From Sphaerisporangium fuscum (GTDB lineage: Bacteria > Actinomycetota > Actinomycetes > Streptosporangiales > Streptosporangiaceae): 64,000 nt of DNA. The notes beneath the pieces were generated by a model. The model was not told the DNA's origin and made no database searches. It was given only the letters and a program-made list of their open reading frames with translations. The position numbers and the translations under genes are program-made. The stretch is taken from assembly GCF_018531465.1 (NCBI RefSeq), contig NZ_JAHDTF010000020.1, forward strand, positions 1-64,000, given 5' to 3'. This document shows positions 33,111 through 42,266 of this stretch, piece by piece; position 1 is the first letter of the stretch, and every line of letters starts with the position of its first letter.

Positions 33111-33234
33111 CCGAGGGAAGCCGGAGGCGGTCCCTGTCGACCCTCCGCTTCCCTCGGGGGGCTCGGGCGGTCAAGTGGTCGCGGGATCGTGCGGCTTTCG
33201 GCGGCAATCGGCCGAGAGGTCCTGGGGAGGCCCC

Positions 33235-33711
33235 TCAACGGGCGGAGTGATCGCGGGAGTAGGTGATCTCGAAGTCGAGGGTCCAGTTCACGCCGTCCTC
33301 CGACATCTCCCAGCGCGCCTCCACGGTGTCGCCGTCCGGGCTCAGTGTGCCGGTGAAGCGCTGGTTGAAGCCGGGGGCCTCCCGCCACATCCGCCACTCG
33401 CCCTGGGCGAACGTCATGCGGTAGACCCGGTGGACGCCGCGGGAGTCGGCGTACAGCATCGTGAACTCCTCGCCGGTGTCGTCCAGGCCGATGAGGGCGA
33501 TGGTCGGGAACGGCGCGTTCTCCCGCCATGCCTTGGGCGCCGTGTCCGGTATCGAGTCGATGTCGGACTCCTGCCGCAGGAACGCGCCGTCGTCCTGCCA
33601 GGTGAACTCCATCCACGCGCTTCCGAGGCCGGGAACCTTCGGCCGGACCGCCCAGCGGCCCACGAGCACGTCGAGCCGCTCAAACGCGGGGTGCCTGTCG
33701 CCCATCGCCAT
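33235..33711 (-). CDS. DUF1579-like lipocalin-fold protein
   Basis: 158 residues from ATG 33711, with GAAGGG upstream. HPAFERLDVLVGRWAVRPKVPGLGSAWMEFTWQDDGAFLRQESDI and the alternating strands that follow are typical of DUF1579/THAP4-like small beta-barrels. Ligand unknown. Confidence 0.75.
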   Translation of the reverse strand: MAMGDRHPAFERLDVLVGRWAVRPKVPGLGSAWMEFTWQDDGAFLRQESDIDSIPDTAPKAWRENAPFPTIALIGLDDTGEEFTMLYADSRGVHRVYRMTFAQGEWRMWREAPGFNQRFTGTLSPDGDTVEARWEMSEDGVNWTLDFEITYSRDHSAR

Positions 33712-33978
33712 GTCCCTTCTCGCCGAGGTCCTCACAGACCGTCACGGGGAAGCGGCCGGACGACGACCGCATCCGTGCAGGAAACCTAACCGAGGGCGCG
33801 TCCGGCGGGAAGTCCGGCGCCCGGCTTCGCAAGCGATGTACACCGAATGCCCTATCTCGCGAACTAAGTCCCTGTGGTGGTTGTCCAACTGATGGGACCG
33901 GTTCTTCACCCGCCTCGCCGGCGGGTGGCGTCCGGGCGAGATCAGGTGCGCCGCGGGGGGCGGCGCGAGGGGGGTTCG

Positions 33979-34893
33979 ATGAGAAGCGGTATGTGGGGGC
34001 GAGGGACGGCGACGCGGTCCCGTGTCGCGGGCGTGCTCGCCCTGGCGGCGGCCCTGCTGGCAGGCTGCGGCACGAGCGGCGCGAGCAGGACGAGCGGCAC
34101 CGCGTACTCGCGGGCGTCGGCGGACGGCCCCGCCCAGGCCGCGCGGCCCCTGGTCGTGGACCGCGGCCTGCGGGCACACCCGAAGGTGCTGCGCCGCGAC
34201 CCCCGGCCGGGGCCACCGCACCCCGTCCCGTCGGCATCCGCCGCCTCGCCCACGCCCACCGTTCCCGTCGCGGAGGAGGCGCCCGACTGCCACAAGGTCA
34301 AGTGCGTGGCGCTGACCTTCGACGACGGCCCCGGCCCGTACACCGACAAGCTGCTGCGCGAGCTCGCCGCGTACCGGGCGCCCGCCACCTTCTTCCTCGT
34401 GGGGAGGAACGTCGCCGGCAGACCGGACGTGGTGCGGCGGACCGTCGAGGCCGGACACGAGATCGGTGACCACACCTGGTCGCACCCGGACCTCACCAGG
34501 CTCTCGGCCGCCCGCATCCGCTCGCAGCTCGGCCGCACCGATCGGGCGATCGAGAAGGCGGCCGGTGTCGTGCCGGCGATCGTCCGGCCGCCGTACGGGG
34601 CCGTGAACCGCACCGTACGGCGGCAGGTGACGCGCCCGCTGGTGTTGTGGAACGTGGACACCGAGGACTGGCGGTACCGCAACAGCGCCCGGGTGGCGCG
34701 GGCGGCCCTCAAGGACGCCAGGCCCGGCAGCGTGATCCTGTTCCACGACATCCGCCCGACGACGGTGAAGGCGATCCCGCGGGTCCTCAAGACCCTCTCC
34801 AAGCGTGGCTACCGGTTCGTCACCATCAGCGAGATGTTCGGCGGGAAGCCTCCGAGGCTGGTCTACGGCGGTCCCGGCCCGAAGGCACGCTGA
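33979..34893 (+). CDS. Polysaccharide deacetylase lipoprotein (NodB-like)
   Basis: 304 residues. Signal with lipobox LLAGCG (Cys ~30) then a Pro-rich linker and a NodB homology domain from ~115: ALTFDDGPGPYT (catalytic Asp and metal Asp), GDHTWSHPDL (metal His pair), RPPYGA and VILFHDI. It should N-deacetylate peptidoglycan or chitin-type polymers outside the membrane. ATG 33979 follows GAGGGGGG. Confidence 0.92.
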   Translation: MRSGMWGRGTATRSRVAGVLALAAALLAGCGTSGASRTSGTAYSRASADGPAQAARPLVVDRGLRAHPKVLRRDPRPGPPHPVPSASAASPTPTVPVAEEAPDCHKVKCVALTFDDGPGPYTDKLLRELAAYRAPATFFLVGRNVAGRPDVVRRTVEAGHEIGDHTWSHPDLTRLSAARIRSQLGRTDRAIEKAAGVVPAIVRPPYGAVNRTVRRQVTRPLVLWNVDTEDWRYRNSARVARAALKDARPGSVILFHDIRPTTVKAIPRVLKTLSKRGYRFVTISEMFGGKPPRLVYGGPGPKAR

Positions 34894-34907
34894 CCCCGTA
34901 CGGACGG

Positions 34908-34939
34908 AAGGCCCCCGGCCGCGAGAGGCCGGGGGCCTT
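34908..34939. terminator. Strong bidirectional terminator
   Basis: AAGGCCCCCGGCC (34908-34920) pairs perfectly with GGCCGGGGGCCTT (34927-34939) between the convergent deacetylase and secreted-protein genes. Confidence 0.9.
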
Positions 34940-34952
34940 CGTCGGCCAGGGG

Positions 34953-35489
34953 TCAGCTCACCTGGATGGAGGCGCCCACACCCGGCGCCGAGGCCGGACT
35001 GCAGGGGATCGTGAACGTGCCGAAGATCGTCACGGCCGTGGCGGTCACCGTGCCGGGCGTGAGGTTCACCTGGCCGGGGGAGGTCAGGGTGAGCGTGCCG
35101 GTCAGGGGCGGGAGCTGGGCCGGCTGCCCGGCGGGGAGCGGCTGGCTGTTCGGCCGGCTGGTGACCGTCGCGGTGCCGCTCTGCGCGCCGGACACGGCGA
35201 GGTCGCCGGCGGCCGTCACCGAACCGGCGTCCAGTGTGATCGGCGGGGTGACCGGGCTCGGGCTGGTGGTGACGTCGATCGTGACGGTGTCGCCGACGTT
35301 GGCGGTGGCCGGGACGTCGATGGTGACCTGGACGTCACCGGTCTGGGTGCCGAGGATCGGCGTCTGGCAGGAGTAGGTGACGGTGGTCGTGGCGGCGTGG
35401 GCGGTTCCGCCGGCGAACAGGGTGAGGCCGGTGGTGAGGGCGAGGACCGCCGAAGAGGCCGCCAGTCTACGGTGACGGAAATGGATCAT
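34953..35489 (-). CDS. Secreted Thr/Val-rich beta-sandwich protein
   Basis: 178 residues from ATG 35489 with AAGGAGTT ahead. Signal peptide ends GTAHAATT. The mature chain has two Cys (TYSCQTPI and FTIPCSPA, near the two ends), rich in Val/Thr and predicted all-beta, like exported actinomycete proteins of unknown role. The two Cys could form a disulphide. Confidence 0.8.
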   Translation of the reverse strand: MIHFRHRRLAASSAVLALTTGLTLFAGGTAHAATTTVTYSCQTPILGTQTGDVQVTIDVPATANVGDTVTIDVTTSPSPVTPPITLDAGSVTAAGDLAVSGAQSGTATVTSRPNSQPLPAGQPAQLPPLTGTLTLTSPGQVNLTPGTVTATAVTIFGTFTIPCSPASAPGVGASIQVS

Positions 35490-35882
35490 CGGAACTCCTT
35501 CGGGGGGAAAAGAGCGCGACGGGCCGGGCGCGTAACAGAGGCGTGTGGCCACCCGATCCATTACCTGATTATCAACTCTGTCCGACAGTGACGGTCAATG
35601 CACTCGGACGCGCGTTTTCACCGTCGTTTTTCGTCCCTGGTGAGCGTGTTCCGGCGCTTGACGGCACTCCCGAGAAGTACTTCCGTCGACGATGACAATC
35701 GGACGGAGTTTCCTTGTCGACCGGTCACAGAAAGCGCGGACGGCCGGGCGTGATCGCGCTGTTCGTTTTTCGCCGACAAATGAAAGGCGAGAAATAGGGT
35801 GCGACGCACGAAGCCTTCATGGCTCTCCCCGATTTCGTCGCCGGTGAAGGCGCGACCGCCCGGCGGCCGGGGAGAAGGGGTA
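35490..35882. other. Gene-free stretch
   Basis: About 390 bases with no supported gene. It has AT-richer parts with T/A-rich blocks near 35570-35630 and 35770-35790, probably the promoter of the small secreted protein and the 3' end of the sugar locus. Confidence 0.5.
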
Positions 35883-36725
35883 CTACCGAGCCGCCGGTAG
35901 GGCCGACCGGACGGCCGTGAGGCAGCGTTCCACCACCGGGCGAGGGTCGAAGGCGTACGTGCCGTCGCCGAAGAGCTCGAAGGTCAGCTGACCCTGGTAC
36001 CCCCGGCGGTCCAGCGCGGCGAGGTAGTCGGCCAGCGGCAGCTCCCCGTCGCCCCACGCCAGGTGCCCGGCCGGGCTGCCGTCGATCAGGTGCACGTGGC
36101 GGACGCGGTCGCCCAGGTTGTCGAAGTAGTCGTCGACGCTCTCGCCCGCGACGGCCATGCCCACGGTGTCGAGCACGGCGCCGAGGTTGGGCGCGCCCAC
36201 CTCGTCGATCATCCGGGCGAGCGTCCGGGAGTCGTTGACGAGGTTCGACTCCACCCGCTGCAGCGCCTCCAGCACGCAGGTCACACCGAGGGAGGCGGCG
36301 TAGGCGGAGATCTCGCCGACCGCGTCCACCGAGCGCTGCCACGCGTCACGCACCGGCTCGCTCTCCAGGCCCCGGCCCGGGGTCAGGAGCAGCAGCTCGG
36401 CGCCCAGCTCCGCGGCCACCTCGGCGGCGCGGCGGAACATGGCGATGCTGGAGGCCCGCAGCCAGGTCGCCGGGGAGGCGATGTTGACGGGATACATCAC
36501 CTGCTCGGGGGTGAGGCAGTGGACCTTCAGGCCGAGCGCGTCGGTGCGGCGCCGGACGGCGCGGGCCTCGGCGTCGCTCAGCTGCGGGATGTGGAGGTGC
36601 GGGGCGATCCCCCACAGCTCCAGCCGTTCCCGCCCGAGGGCGGCGGCGTCGTCCAGGAACCGTTCGAACGGCAGGTGCTGGTAGGCGAAGTTCGAACCGG
36701 TGATCTGCCCGGTGGAGAGGGTCAT
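35883..36725 (-). CDS. FrlC-like sugar epimerase/isomerase (TIM barrel)
   Basis: 280 residues, an AP-endonuclease-2/xylose-isomerase-like barrel. ELWGIAPHLHIPQLS, LTPEQVMYPVNIA, CVLEALQRVESNLVNDSRTL (metal Glu/Asn region), VLDTVGMAVAGES and HVHLIDGSPAGHLAWGDGELPL (metal His/Asp and Gly loop) follow E. coli FrlC, the fructoselysine 3-epimerase. It is last in the leftward transporter operon. Confidence 0.82.
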   Translation of the reverse strand: MTLSTGQITGSNFAYQHLPFERFLDDAAALGRERLELWGIAPHLHIPQLSDAEARAVRRRTDALGLKVHCLTPEQVMYPVNIASPATWLRASSIAMFRRAAEVAAELGAELLLLTPGRGLESEPVRDAWQRSVDAVGEISAYAASLGVTCVLEALQRVESNLVNDSRTLARMIDEVGAPNLGAVLDTVGMAVAGESVDDYFDNLGDRVRHVHLIDGSPAGHLAWGDGELPLADYLAALDRRGYQGQLTFELFGDGTYAFDPRPVVERCLTAVRSALPAAR

Positions 36726-36756
36726 CGGGGCTCCTGTCCTGAATCGTCTGGTGCGG

Positions 36757-37593
36757 TCACTTGCCGACGCCGTCCGCGAGGCCCTTGACGATGTAGCGCT
36801 GGCCGAAGAAGAACAGCAGCACCATGGGGAAGGCCGCGATCGCCATGCCGGCGAAGACGACCGGGAAGTCGGTGCCGTGCTTGCTCATCAGGCTCGTCAG
36901 TCCTACGGGAAGGGTCTGCACCCCGCTGCCGCTGGTGAGAACCATCGCGAAGAGGTATTCGTTCCAGGCGAAGAGGATGTGCAGCAGGACGGTCGAGGTG
37001 ATGATCGGCTTGCACATCGGCAGGATGATCCGCCAGAACGCCGTCCAGCGTCCGCAGCCGTCCATCTCGGCGGCCTCGTCGACCTCCCTCGGCAGGTCGA
37101 GCATGTAGGCGCGGATCAGGAAGGTGGTGAACGGCACCCGGAACGCCGTGTAGAGGATGAGCAGCGCCCAGAAGCTGTTGTACAGGCCCATCGCCTGGAA
37201 CATCTTCACCAGCGGGACCAGTGCCACGGTGGGGGCGAGCATGAGCCCGCCGAGGATCGCCGCGGTGATGGTCTTGTTCAGCGGGATGTTCACCCGCGTC
37301 AGGCCGTAGGCGGCCCAGGCGCTGACGAACACGGTGGCGATCGTCGAGGTCAGCGTGACCAGCACGCTGGTGGTGAGGTAGTCGCTGACCCCCCGGTTCC
37401 ACGCCTTCTGGTAGTTCTCGAAACTCCAGTCCACCGGGAGGGCGAACGGGTTGTCGAAGAGCTCGGCGTTGGTCTTGAACCCGTTGACCACCATCCACAG
37501 CAGCGGGTAGAGCACGACCACCGCGAGGCACAGCAGGAAGACCCACATGAAAACGCGGGCGATCACGCCGAGAAAGTTCAGGCGACTCACCAT
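36757..37593 (-). CDS. Carbohydrate ABC permease 2 (MalG-type)
   Basis: 278 residues, six membrane segments, EAA loop AAEMDGCGRWTAFWRIILPMCKP near residue 190. Its start overlaps permease 1 by a few bases. Works with permease 1 and the binding protein; the operon has no ATPase, so a shared MsiK-type ATPase is expected elsewhere. Confidence 0.95.
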   Translation of the reverse strand: MVSRLNFLGVIARVFMWVFLLCLAVVVLYPLLWMVVNGFKTNAELFDNPFALPVDWSFENYQKAWNRGVSDYLTTSVLVTLTSTIATVFVSAWAAYGLTRVNIPLNKTITAAILGGLMLAPTVALVPLVKMFQAMGLYNSFWALLILYTAFRVPFTTFLIRAYMLDLPREVDEAAEMDGCGRWTAFWRIILPMCKPIITSTVLLHILFAWNEYLFAMVLTSGSGVQTLPVGLTSLMSKHGTDFPVVFAGMAIAAFPMVLLFFFGQRYIVKGLADGVGK

Positions 37594-38480
37594 TCCACCC
37601 TCTTCCTGCGAGTGACCCACAGCTGTGCGACGGCGATGCCCATCGTGATCACGAACAGGACGGTGGCGATCGCGGCGGCGTAGCCGAAGTTGTTGCGCAC
37701 GAATCCGCTGCGGTACAGCCAGGTTCCGAGCACCTGGGTCGAGTTGTTGGGGCCGCCGCTGGTCATCACCATGACCTCGTTGAAGACCTGGAACGCCCCC
37801 GAGATGGTGACCATCATCATCAGCCCGGTCATCTCGCGGACCAGGGGAACCGTCACGTGGACGAAGCGGCGGATCGGTCCGGTGCCGTCGAGGGCCGCCG
37901 CGTGGTAGATCTCCGACGGGATCCGCTGGATCGCGACGGCGAACAGCAGCGTGGAGTACCCGAAGCCCTGCCACTGGCTCATCGCGATGATCGCCGGCAT
38001 CGCGGTGCTCTCCTGGCCGAGCCACGACTGGTCGAACCGCCCCAGGCCCACCGCGGTCAGCAGGTGGTTCAGCGGGCCCAGGTTGGGTTCGTAGATGAAG
38101 TAGAAGAGCAGGCCGGCGACGGTCATCGAGATCGCCGAGGGGATGAAGTAGATCGCCCGCAGGGCGCGCTGCCACCGGACGCTGCGGATGCTCTCGATCA
38201 GCGCGGCGAGCACCAGCGCGCCGAACACCTGGAAGACGATCGAGACCACCGCGTACAGCACGTTGTTCCAGATCGACGTCCAGAAGACGTCGTCGTCCAG
38301 GAGTTTGAGGTAGTTGGCGAGGCCGACGTACTCCTGGCTTCCGCTGTAGATGTCCCACTTCAGTGTGCTGAACCCGAAGTTCTGCACGAGCGGGAGGTAG
38401 ACGAACACCCCCACCAGCACGAGGGCCGGGAGGACCCACGCGAACCCGAGTGCTCTTCGCAAGATGGTGCGCACCGGCAT
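37587..38480 (-). CDS. Carbohydrate ABC permease 1 (MalF-type)
   Basis: 297 residues, six membrane segments with EAA loop YHAAALDGTGPIRRFVHVTVPLVR. The binding-protein gene lies just upstream and permease 2 overlaps downstream, giving a standard importer core. Confidence 0.95.
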   Translation of the reverse strand: MPVRTILRRALGFAWVLPALVLVGVFVYLPLVQNFGFSTLKWDIYSGSQEYVGLANYLKLLDDDVFWTSIWNNVLYAVVSIVFQVFGALVLAALIESIRSVRWQRALRAIYFIPSAISMTVAGLLFYFIYEPNLGPLNHLLTAVGLGRFDQSWLGQESTAMPAIIAMSQWQGFGYSTLLFAVAIQRIPSEIYHAAALDGTGPIRRFVHVTVPLVREMTGLMMMVTISGAFQVFNEVMVMTSGGPNNSTQVLGTWLYRSGFVRNNFGYAAAIATVLFVITMGIAVAQLWVTRRKRVEW

Positions 38481-38498
38481 GCTCTCCTTACAAGCGGG

Positions 38499-39824
38499 CT
38501 ACTTGGCCGAGTCGGAGGCCTGGCGCACGCTCTCGAGCACCTGCTCGGGGGTCTTGCCGCCGCTGATCAGCGCCTCCCCACCGGCCAGCCACGCGTCGGA
38601 CACGTCGGGGACGGTGACGGTGTCGAGCCAGATCCCCAGCTTCGGCGCGCTGTTGATCACCTGGATGCCCTCGTACACGGCCTTGCTGGAGGTCTTCGGC
38701 GTCACGGCGCCGATGACCGTGCTGGGGTTGCCGTACGGCGGCGCGGACAGCGTCTGGGCGTTCTTGAGGTTCGTGACGAACTTCATGAAGTCGATGGCGA
38801 GCGGCACCCGCGGTGACTTGGAGTTGATGAAGTACCCCTCGGGGGCGCCCTCCAGGGCCTTGGCGTTGCCCGGCGCGCCGGCGGGGGCCGGCAGCTGGAA
38901 GATGCCGAAGTTGTCCGGCGAGAGCTTCTTGGCGGCGGTGGCGTTGTCGAACTCCAGGATCTCCTGGTAGTACATCGCCGCCTTGCCGCTGGCGAAGGCC
39001 TCCTGGGCGGAGGTGTAGAGCACGCCGTTGGTGCCGCTCCCGGTGTTGGTGCAGTCCGTGACCAGGGTCTTGAACTGCTTGAGCGCCGTCACGTAGCCGG
39101 CGTCGTTCAGCTTGGCGGTCTCAGGCTTCAGGTCGGCGTCGTAGGTCGCCTCGGGCACGTTGTAGGCGAAGAGCTGGCCGAGGTAGTGCAGGGCGGGCCA
39201 GCCGTCCTTGTTGCCGAAGGCGATGGGCTCGTATCCGGCCTTGCGCAGCGGGGCGCAGCTGGCGATGAGCTCCTCGAAGTTCGTGGGCACCTTGACGCCG
39301 GCCTTCTGGAAGGCCGCCTTGTTGTACCCCATGAACTTGGCGTCGTTGTAGAGCGGGATCCCGTAGTACTTGTCGCCGAACTTGAAGGCGGACAGCGACC
39401 CCTCGCCGAAGGTCTTCCCCCACTCGGTGCCGGGGCCGATCACCTTGCTGAGGTCGACGGCGCGGCCGCCGCGGACGAAGTTCTCCGCCCAGTTGCCGGT
39501 CCAGGTGAAGTAGATGTCGGGCAGGGCGTCGGAGGCGGTCAGAGTCTTGGTCTTGTCCTTGATGCTCTGGTCGGTCTCCTGGATGAGCTCGATCTTCACC
39601 CCGGGGTGCTGCTTCTGGTACTCGGCCGCGATGTTCTCGAAGTACGAGCTCAGCGGGTCGCCGGCGAACTTGGTGAGGATGCTCAGTGTGCCGGTGTAGT
39701 CGGGCTTGGCGTCGATGTCGGCCGCCGGGGCCTTCGCCGCGGTCGATCCGCCGCCGGCGCAACCGGTGAGGAGCACAGAGGTGCCGACGAGTGCCGCGAA
39801 CGTCGTCAGTGCGCGAGGGCGCAT
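38499..39824 (-). CDS. Carbohydrate ABC substrate-binding lipoprotein
   Basis: 441 residues. Lipobox LLTGCA (Cys ~22) anchors it; the mature part is a two-lobed type 1 sugar-binding protein (IELIQETDQSIKDKTKTLTASDALPDIYFTWTGNWAENFVRGG). It is the first gene of the leftward operon, read from the region carrying operator palindromes at 39941 and 40099. Confidence 0.94.
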   Translation of the reverse strand: MRPRALTTFAALVGTSVLLTGCAGGGSTAAKAPAADIDAKPDYTGTLSILTKFAGDPLSSYFENIAAEYQKQHPGVKIELIQETDQSIKDKTKTLTASDALPDIYFTWTGNWAENFVRGGRAVDLSKVIGPGTEWGKTFGEGSLSAFKFGDKYYGIPLYNDAKFMGYNKAAFQKAGVKVPTNFEELIASCAPLRKAGYEPIAFGNKDGWPALHYLGQLFAYNVPEATYDADLKPETAKLNDAGYVTALKQFKTLVTDCTNTGSGTNGVLYTSAQEAFASGKAAMYYQEILEFDNATAAKKLSPDNFGIFQLPAPAGAPGNAKALEGAPEGYFINSKSPRVPLAIDFMKFVTNLKNAQTLSAPPYGNPSTVIGAVTPKTSSKAVYEGIQVINSAPKLGIWLDTVTVPDVSDAWLAGGEALISGGKTPEQVLESVRQASDSAK

Positions 39825-39940
39825 GGGCTTCCTTTCTCTCGTGGGAGAGGGGACCCCCGGTGCTTTGGCACCTCAGATCCGCCGTGGGGTGTCCGCGGGA
39901 GGACACGACCCGTTTGGTGTGGGCTGACTGTACAGAGATT

Positions 39941-39956
39941 CTGATACCGGTACCAG
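39941..39956. promoter_or_regulatory. LacI-type operator 1
   Basis: CTGATACCGGTACCAG is a 16-base palindrome with one unmatched pair, 117 bases upstream of the binding-protein gene. It nearly matches the perfect palindrome at 40099. Confidence 0.7.
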
Positions 39957-40098
39957 ACCTAAGCCCAAGATCTTATTTTTCGGCCGCGAATCGTTGCCGG
40001 ACGGCAACCTGGAAACCTGCGTAGCGGCTGGTAGAGGGACATCGAGGACGTCCCGGTGTTGACGTCGCCCGTCAGCTGTGCCAGCGTGACCCTCTGCG

Positions 40099-40112
40099 TG
40101 ATACCGGTATCA
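40099..40112. promoter_or_regulatory. LacI-type operator 2
   Basis: TGATACCGGTATCA is a perfect 14-base palindrome with the CCGG centre typical of LacI-family sites, 49 bases upstream of the SIS gene. The nearby LacI regulator is the likely binder. Confidence 0.75.
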
Positions 40113-40160
40113 GGTCATGTGAGCGGCGCGGGCCGCAGGCAATCCCGAAAGGACGCTGAG

Positions 40161-41162
40161 ATGCTCCGATTCAACGAGCCGGAATTCCTCTCGCAGATGG
40201 CGAGCGCCGTGGCGTTGCGCCCGCAGATCGAGGAGCTCGTCGATCGCCTGGTCGACGAGGGGTTCGACAACCTCTACCTGGTGGGCGCCGGAGGCACCTA
40301 CGCCCAGATGTGGCCGTACGAGCACCTCGCCCGGCGCAGCTCCACCCTCCCCGTGCGCGCCGCCATCGCGGCGGAACTGATCGCGTCGGGAGACGCCAGC
40401 CTGGGCAGCCGCTCCGTGGCGATCTTCACGTCGGTCTCGGGTACGACGGACGACAGCATCCGCGCGATCGATTACTGCAAGTCGAAGGGCGTCTACACGA
40501 TCGGCTTCACCGGGTACGCCGACTCGCCGATCGCCCAGAAGGTCGACGTCGCCCTGATCAGCGAGCCGAAGACCTGGCCGTTCGACATGCAGATGCTGCT
40601 GTTCATGGGCCGCCTGCTCTCGCGCCGCGGGGAATTCGACGGCTACGAGAAGTTCGCCGACGAGTTCGCCAACGCGCCGCAGGTCTTCCTGGAGGTGGCC
40701 AAGCAGGCCGAGCCGGTGGCGGAGGCCTTCGCCGAGGCCCACAAGGACACCGACTACCACTTCCTCGTCGGCGGCGGGAACCTGTGGGGATTCACCTACC
40801 TGTACTCCATGTGCATCCTCGAGGAGATGCAGTGGCTGCGCACCACCCGCGTGCACAGCGCCGAGTTCTTCCACGGCTCGCTGGAGCTCCTCGAAGAGGA
40901 CACCAGCGTGATCATCTTCCAGGGTGAGGACGAGACGCGCGCCCTCACCGACCGCGTGGAGGCCTTCGCCAAGCGGATCTCCAAGGACGTCACCGTATTC
41001 GACACGCGCGACTACCCGCTCACGGGCATCAGCCCCGAGTTCCGCGGCCTCCTCGCGCCGATCGTGCTCGACACCGTGATGGGCCGCGTGAGCAAGCACC
41101 TGGAGCGGGTGCGCGACCACTCGCTCGACCTGCGCCGCTACTACCGGGTCATGGACTACTGA
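40161..41162 (+). CDS. SIS-domain deglycase (FrlB-like)
   Basis: 333 residues with two SIS domains: FDNLYLVGAGGTYAQMWPYEHLAR, SRSVAIFTSVSGTTDDSIRAIDYCKSKGVYTIGFTG and later TDYHFLVGGGNLWGFTYLYSMCILEEMQWLRTTRVHSAEFFHGSLE. This follows FrlB/AgaS-like sugar isomerases, which split fructosamine 6-phosphates. AAAGGA lies upstream of ATG 40161. Divergent from the importer and upstream of the kinase. Confidence 0.85.
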   Translation: MLRFNEPEFLSQMASAVALRPQIEELVDRLVDEGFDNLYLVGAGGTYAQMWPYEHLARRSSTLPVRAAIAAELIASGDASLGSRSVAIFTSVSGTTDDSIRAIDYCKSKGVYTIGFTGYADSPIAQKVDVALISEPKTWPFDMQMLLFMGRLLSRRGEFDGYEKFADEFANAPQVFLEVAKQAEPVAEAFAEAHKDTDYHFLVGGGNLWGFTYLYSMCILEEMQWLRTTRVHSAEFFHGSLELLEEDTSVIIFQGEDETRALTDRVEAFAKRISKDVTVFDTRDYPLTGISPEFRGLLAPIVLDTVMGRVSKHLERVRDHSLDLRRYYRVMDY

Positions 41163-41183
41163 TCCTTCGCAGTTCGAGATGAC

Positions 41184-41217
41184 CCGCTCCCGCCCCGGCC
41201 AGCCGGGGCGGGAGCGG
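41184..41217 (+). terminator. 16-bp perfect hairpin between SIS and kinase genes
   Basis: CCGCTCCCGCCCCGGC (41184-41199) pairs with GCCGGGGCGGGAGCGG (41202-41217) around a two-base loop. No T run follows. It could be a partial terminator or an mRNA-stabilising stem inside the operon. Confidence 0.7.
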
Positions 41218-41342
41218 CCCGCCCGTCGCGTCGTCCGCACACCTCCACCCGTCCGCGTACGCCGGCGCCCACCGGACGCCGTACGCGCACCCCTCCCGGC
41301 CCCCGCTCCGTGGCGCACGGGGCCCGCGCACAGGAGAAACGC

Positions 41343-42254
41343 ATGAGAGTCCTCGGTTTCGGCGACAACATCGTCGACCGATTCGTCGACCGCGGCATCG
41401 AGTACCCGGGCGGCAACAGCGTCAACGTCCCCGTCTACGCGCGCCGCCTCGGTCTCGAAGCCGCCTACCTGGGGGTCTTCGGCGACGACGACCTCGGCCG
41501 CTTCCTGGCCTCCTCGATCGCCGCGCAGGGGGTCGAGGTCGACCGCTGCGTCGTGCGCGGCGGCGAGAGCGGCGTGTCGTTCCTGCGGGTGGACGACGGT
41601 GACCGGGTCTTCCTCGGCTGGAACGGCGGCGGGGTCACCGTCGCCGAGCCGCTCACGCTCGACGACGAACTGCTGCGGTACGTGTCGTCCTTCGACCTGG
41701 TGCACTCCAGCGTCTACTCGGGCAGCGAGAGCGAACTGCCGAAGCTGGCCGCGCTCGGCACGCTGGTGAGCTTCGACCTGTCCAGCGAGGACGACTACCG
41801 CGCCCCCGCCTACCTCGACCGGATCTGCCCGCACGCCGACCTGGTGCTGCTGTCGTGCTCCCACCTCGACGAGATCGCCACGCACGCGCTCCTCACCGAC
41901 GTCGTGGGCCGCGGCGCGCGGCTCGCGCTCGCCACGCGGGGCGTGGAGGGGGCGATGGCGTACGACGGGCGCGTCACCGCGGCGACCACGGCCAAGGCGG
42001 TGGAGGACCCGGACGGGTTCGTGGACACGATGGGCTGCGGCGATGCCTTCCTCGCCGGGTTCGCGGTCTCCCTGCTGCGCGGCGGCTGGTCGAAGGCGGC
42101 CCCGCTGGAGCTGGAGACGATCGAGCTCGCGCTGCGCGACGGCGCCGAGTCGGCCTACCGGCAGTGCTTCGTGGAGGGCGCGTTCGGCCACGGCCGCCCC
42201 GCGAGCGAATCGACCGTGGTAAGCATGTGGCGATCCTCCGAACCCGGGAAATGA
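41343..42254 (+). CDS. PfkB-family fructosamine kinase (FrlD-like)
   Basis: 303 residues of ribokinase type. N-terminal LGFGDNIVDRFVDRGIEYPGGNSVNVPVYARRLGLEAAYLG and the C-terminal anion-hole/catalytic motif DTMGCGDAFLAGF (catalytic Asp) match the fructoselysine 6-kinase FrlD group. AGGAGAAAC precedes ATG 41343. Confidence 0.88.
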   Translation: MRVLGFGDNIVDRFVDRGIEYPGGNSVNVPVYARRLGLEAAYLGVFGDDDLGRFLASSIAAQGVEVDRCVVRGGESGVSFLRVDDGDRVFLGWNGGGVTVAEPLTLDDELLRYVSSFDLVHSSVYSGSESELPKLAALGTLVSFDLSSEDDYRAPAYLDRICPHADLVLLSCSHLDEIATHALLTDVVGRGARLALATRGVEGAMAYDGRVTAATTAKAVEDPDGFVDTMGCGDAFLAGFAVSLLRGGWSKAAPLELETIELALRDGAESAYRQCFVEGAFGHGRPASESTVVSMWRSSEPGK

Positions 42255-42266
42255 GGGACACGATCC

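Noticed and set aside
35618..35809. Basic 63-residue frame in the gap before the epimerase gene
   Set aside because: No ribosome site, no domain and a composition like random sequence.
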